From Labrys sedimenti (GTDB lineage: Bacteria; Pseudomonadota; Alphaproteobacteria; Rhizobiales; Labraceae), in NCBI RefSeq assembly GCF_034424805.1, contig NZ_JAXOUF010000002.1, positions 992,001 through 1,056,000 of the forward strand: a stretch of DNA of 64,000 bases. The letters run 5' to 3'. How positions within the stretch are numbered: the stretch's first letter is position 1; each line of letters opens with the position of its first letter. The notes beneath the pieces were generated by a model. The model did no database searches. It saw only the letters and a list, made by a program, of their open reading frames with translations, and was not told the origin of the DNA. Position numbers and translations under genes: made by a program. This document shows positions 62,059 to 64,000 of the stretch, piece by piece.

Positions 62059-63281
62059 GCGTGCCGTCCTTTGAGTGTATCGACGATGGCATCGAGGATG
62101 ATGGCCGCCGAAAAGGCGAGGGCGATGGTGGGGATGGCGCCGAGCAGGACGAGATCGATGGCGGTGGCGCCCATGCCGTTCTGCACATAGACGCCGAAGC
62201 CGCCGCCTCCGATCCAGGCCGCGATGGTGGCGAGGCCGATATTCTGCACCAGAACGATGCGCACGCCTGTCAGGATGACGGGGAAGGCCAGCGGCAGCTC
62301 GACCTGGAACAGACGCTGCCACTGTGTCATGCCCATGCCGCGGGCGGCATCGACCACGTTGGGAGAGACCGAATCCAGGCCGATCGCCGTGTTGGAAACC
62401 ACCGGCAGCAGGGCATAGAGGAACAGGGCGATCAAAGCCGGCGAGGAGCCCGTGCCATGCACGCCGAGAGCTTCGACGATGGGATAGGTTTTGGCCAGGT
62501 AGGTCAGGGGCGCGATCATCAGCCCGAACAGCGCCAGGGACGGGATCGTCTGGATCATGTTGAGTGCGGGCAACACCGCGCCGCGCAATCCCTGATGGCG
62601 CTGGCAGAGAATACCGAGCGGCAGGCCGATGACGAGGGCGCCGAAAAGCGAGGCTAAAGCCAACGTGACATGCACCACGGCATTGGCGGCGAAACCGGAG
62701 CCGTTGGTAGTATATTCCTTCATGATCGACAGCCCGCTCCAATGGCCGGAGAGCAGGAAGGCGAGGAAGACCGCGAGGGCGAGAGCCAGGGCGGCGATCC
62801 GCAGGAGCGGGCGCAGGGATAGCTTAACCAGGGCGTCGGTGAGCAGGATGGCGAAGGAGAAGGCGAGCAACCAGAAGCCGGCGGCTGGCCCTACACGTGG
62901 TCGGGCATTGCCGGGTGGAATCAGGACTTGGGGCACCAGGCCGATCAGGATGGCCAGGAGCACCAGCGCACCGACGGCCAAGACGAGCCTGACGCGCGGC
63001 GAACTCCGGCGCAGGAGCGCGACCAGACAGAGAACGAGCAGCACCAGACTTCCCCAGGCCAGACCCGTGGGAAGCGCCTGGATGAAGCCAATGCCATGAG
63101 CCTGGCCAATGCGGCTCGGCCGGAAATTGGCGAAAGGCAGCGCCAGCGCCGCGGCGCCGATCACCGCCATCACGACGCCGAGCTTGTCGAAGCCCGAGGC
63201 CAGGGCACGCGCGCCCGTGGCGGCGGGGGGCGCCGGGAAAGCGCTGTTGTCGGCCCGGACCTCCCCGGCGCCTGAACTCAC
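62055..63281 (-). CDS. Osmoprotectant ABC transporter, permease (YehY-like)
   Basis: A 408-residue permease with an extended N-terminal half (several extra helices up to about residue 200) before the standard domain: NMIQTIPSLALFGLMIAPL, SVSPNVVDAARGMGMTQWQRLFQVELPLAFPVILTGVR and NIGLATIAAWIGGGGFGVYVQNG. The N-terminal extension matches the YehY type. The GTG start at 63281 overlaps the stop of the binding-protein gene (GTGA), and no better start is visible. Confidence 0.91.
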   Translation of the reverse strand: MSSGAGEVRADNSAFPAPPAATGARALASGFDKLGVVMAVIGAAALALPFANFRPSRIGQAHGIGFIQALPTGLAWGSLVLLVLCLVALLRRSSPRVRLVLAVGALVLLAILIGLVPQVLIPPGNARPRVGPAAGFWLLAFSFAILLTDALVKLSLRPLLRIAALALALAVFLAFLLSGHWSGLSIMKEYTTNGSGFAANAVVHVTLALASLFGALVIGLPLGILCQRHQGLRGAVLPALNMIQTIPSLALFGLMIAPLTYLAKTYPIVEALGVHGTGSSPALIALFLYALLPVVSNTAIGLDSVSPNVVDAARGMGMTQWQRLFQVELPLAFPVILTGVRIVLVQNIGLATIAAWIGGGGFGVYVQNGMGATAIDLVLLGAIPTIALAFSAAIILDAIVDTLKGRHA

Positions 63282-64000
63282 TTCACCAGACCCTTCTTCT
63301 TCAGATAATCGGCGGCCACGTCCTTGGCTGCCTCGCCATCGACCTGAATGCGGCCGTTGAGCTCCTGCAGCGTGGTGAGATCGAGGCTGGCGAAGACCGG
63401 CTTCAGCCATTCGGCGATTTCGGGATGGGCCTTGAGCACGGCTTCGCGGATCACCGGCGTCGGGGCGTAGACCGGCTGCACCGACTTGTCGTCGTCGAGC
63501 ACCACGAGATTGCCGGCGGCGATGCCGCCATCCGTGCCATAGACCATGGCGGTGTTGACGCCGTCGGTCTGCTCTGCCGCCGCCTTGATGGTGGACGCGG
63601 TATCGCCGCCCGAAAGCACCACGAGCTGATCGGAGGAGAGCTTGAAGCCATAGGTCGTCTGGAAGGCGGGCAGGGCACCGGCGCTGTTGACGAATTCTGC
63701 CGAGGCGATCAGCTTCACCTTGCCGCCGCCGGTGACGAACTTGCCGAAGTCGTCGAGCGATTTCAGCTTGTTGGCATCGGCGACGTCCTTGCGGATGGCG
63801 ATCGCCCAGGTGTTGTTGGCCGGGGCCGGATCGAGCCACACCAGCTTGTTGGCGTCGTAGTCGAGCTTCTTGGCCTCGGCATAACCCTTGGCGGCATCCT
63901 TCCACAGGCCGTCATCGGCCTTGTTGAAGAAGAAACCGGCATTGCCCGTATATTCGGGATAGAGGTCGATATCGCCGGCAACCAGCGCCTTGCGCACGAT
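63278..64000 (-). CDS. Osmoprotectant-binding protein (OsmF/YehZ-like), partial
   Basis: The frame is open to the window edge, so the N-terminus and signal peptide are outside. The 240 C-terminal residues show GDIDLYPEYTGNAGFFF, LVWLDPAPANNTWAIAIRKD, FQTTYGFKL and VYAPTPVIREAVLKAHPEI, the pattern of QAT-family binding proteins such as OsmF and OpuCC. It is first in the operon binding protein-permease-ATPase-permease-cysE. It should bind a quaternary amine; which one is not resolved. Confidence 0.92.
   Translation of the reverse strand: MVRKALVAGDIDLYPEYTGNAGFFFNKADDGLWKDAAKGYAEAKKLDYDANKLVWLDPAPANNTWAIAIRKDVADANKLKSLDDFGKFVTGGGKVKLIASAEFVNSAGALPAFQTTYGFKLSSDQLVVLSGGDTASTIKAAAEQTDGVNTAMVYGTDGGIAAGNLVVLDDDKSVQPVYAPTPVIREAVLKAHPEIAEWLKPVFASLDLTTLQELNGRIQVDGEAAKDVAADYLKKKGLVK

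Noticed and set aside
59481..62742. Long fused frames over cysE/permease and ATPase/permease
   Set aside because: Each has one real domain at its 3' end preceded by shadow sequence of the upstream gene. The real starts are set by ATGA overlaps or ribosome sites.
1..64000. CRISPR arrays, tRNA or rRNA genes, intact transposase genes
   Set aside because: I looked for spaced direct repeats, cloverleaf sequences with a GTTCGA arm, rRNA signatures and transposase-like proteins, and saw none.

Overview
This window looks like a GC-rich alphaproteobacterial chromosome, most likely of the order Hyphomicrobiales (Rhizobiales). The evidence is the gene order fabD-fabG-acpP-fabF-mltG-yicC-gmk, the aap-type amino-acid transporter, the lptF-lptG-lptD-pdxA-rsmA block facing it, and several palindromic repeats of the rhizobial kind. 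I cannot fix the genus. Coding density is high, and I see no rRNA, tRNA, CRISPR array, prophage or intact insertion sequence.

Layout. 1-7 kb: the 3' end of tamB, a short-chain dehydrogenase, molybdenum-cofactor genes (tusA-like and mobB on minus, mobA on plus), a multidrug/lipid-type ABC exporter and a HAD phosphatase. 7.2-14.6 kb: a tight five-gene operon of SWIM zinc-finger protein, DUF5691, MoxR-type AAA+ ATPase, DUF5682 and VWA protein, related to the little-understood E. coli yehL/M/P/Q set. This is the least understood system here. 14.7-18.1 kb: a TPP riboswitch controlling thiBPQ, the thiamine importer. 18-21 kb: adenine deaminase and a flavodoxin-fold oxidoreductase. 21-28.5 kb: fatty-acid synthesis, mltG, yicC and gmk. 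28.5-37.9 kb: rsmA, pdxA and lptDGF on minus, then pepA, a GST-like gene and holC on plus. 37.9-44.5 kb: a LysR regulator divergent from a CoA-transferase/acyl-CoA dehydrogenase pair, then a polar amino-acid ABC importer. 44.5-49.5 kb: mixed single genes (SnoaL-like, ABC-F, VOC, aqpZ, ndk). 49.9-52.9 kb: tauABC. 52.9-55.5 kb: a TetR-controlled MFS exporter with a DUF427 gene. 55.6-59.2 kb: aapJQM without its ATPase gene. 59.5-64 kb: cysE downstream of an OsmF/YehZYXW-type osmoprotectant importer whose binding protein runs off the window.

Taken together this is core envelope, lipid and nucleotide metabolism interleaved with five ABC import systems (thiamine, polar amino acid, taurine, general amino acid, osmoprotectant). 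Palindromic repeats occupy many gene junctions, and one lies in frame inside tauC. The main items to follow up are the SWIM/DUF5691/MoxR/DUF5682/VWA operon, the Tiki/TraB-like motif pattern in its DUF5682 protein, the repeat-encoded segment of TauC, and the roughly 177-bp element with terminal inverted repeats sitting where aapP would be expected.
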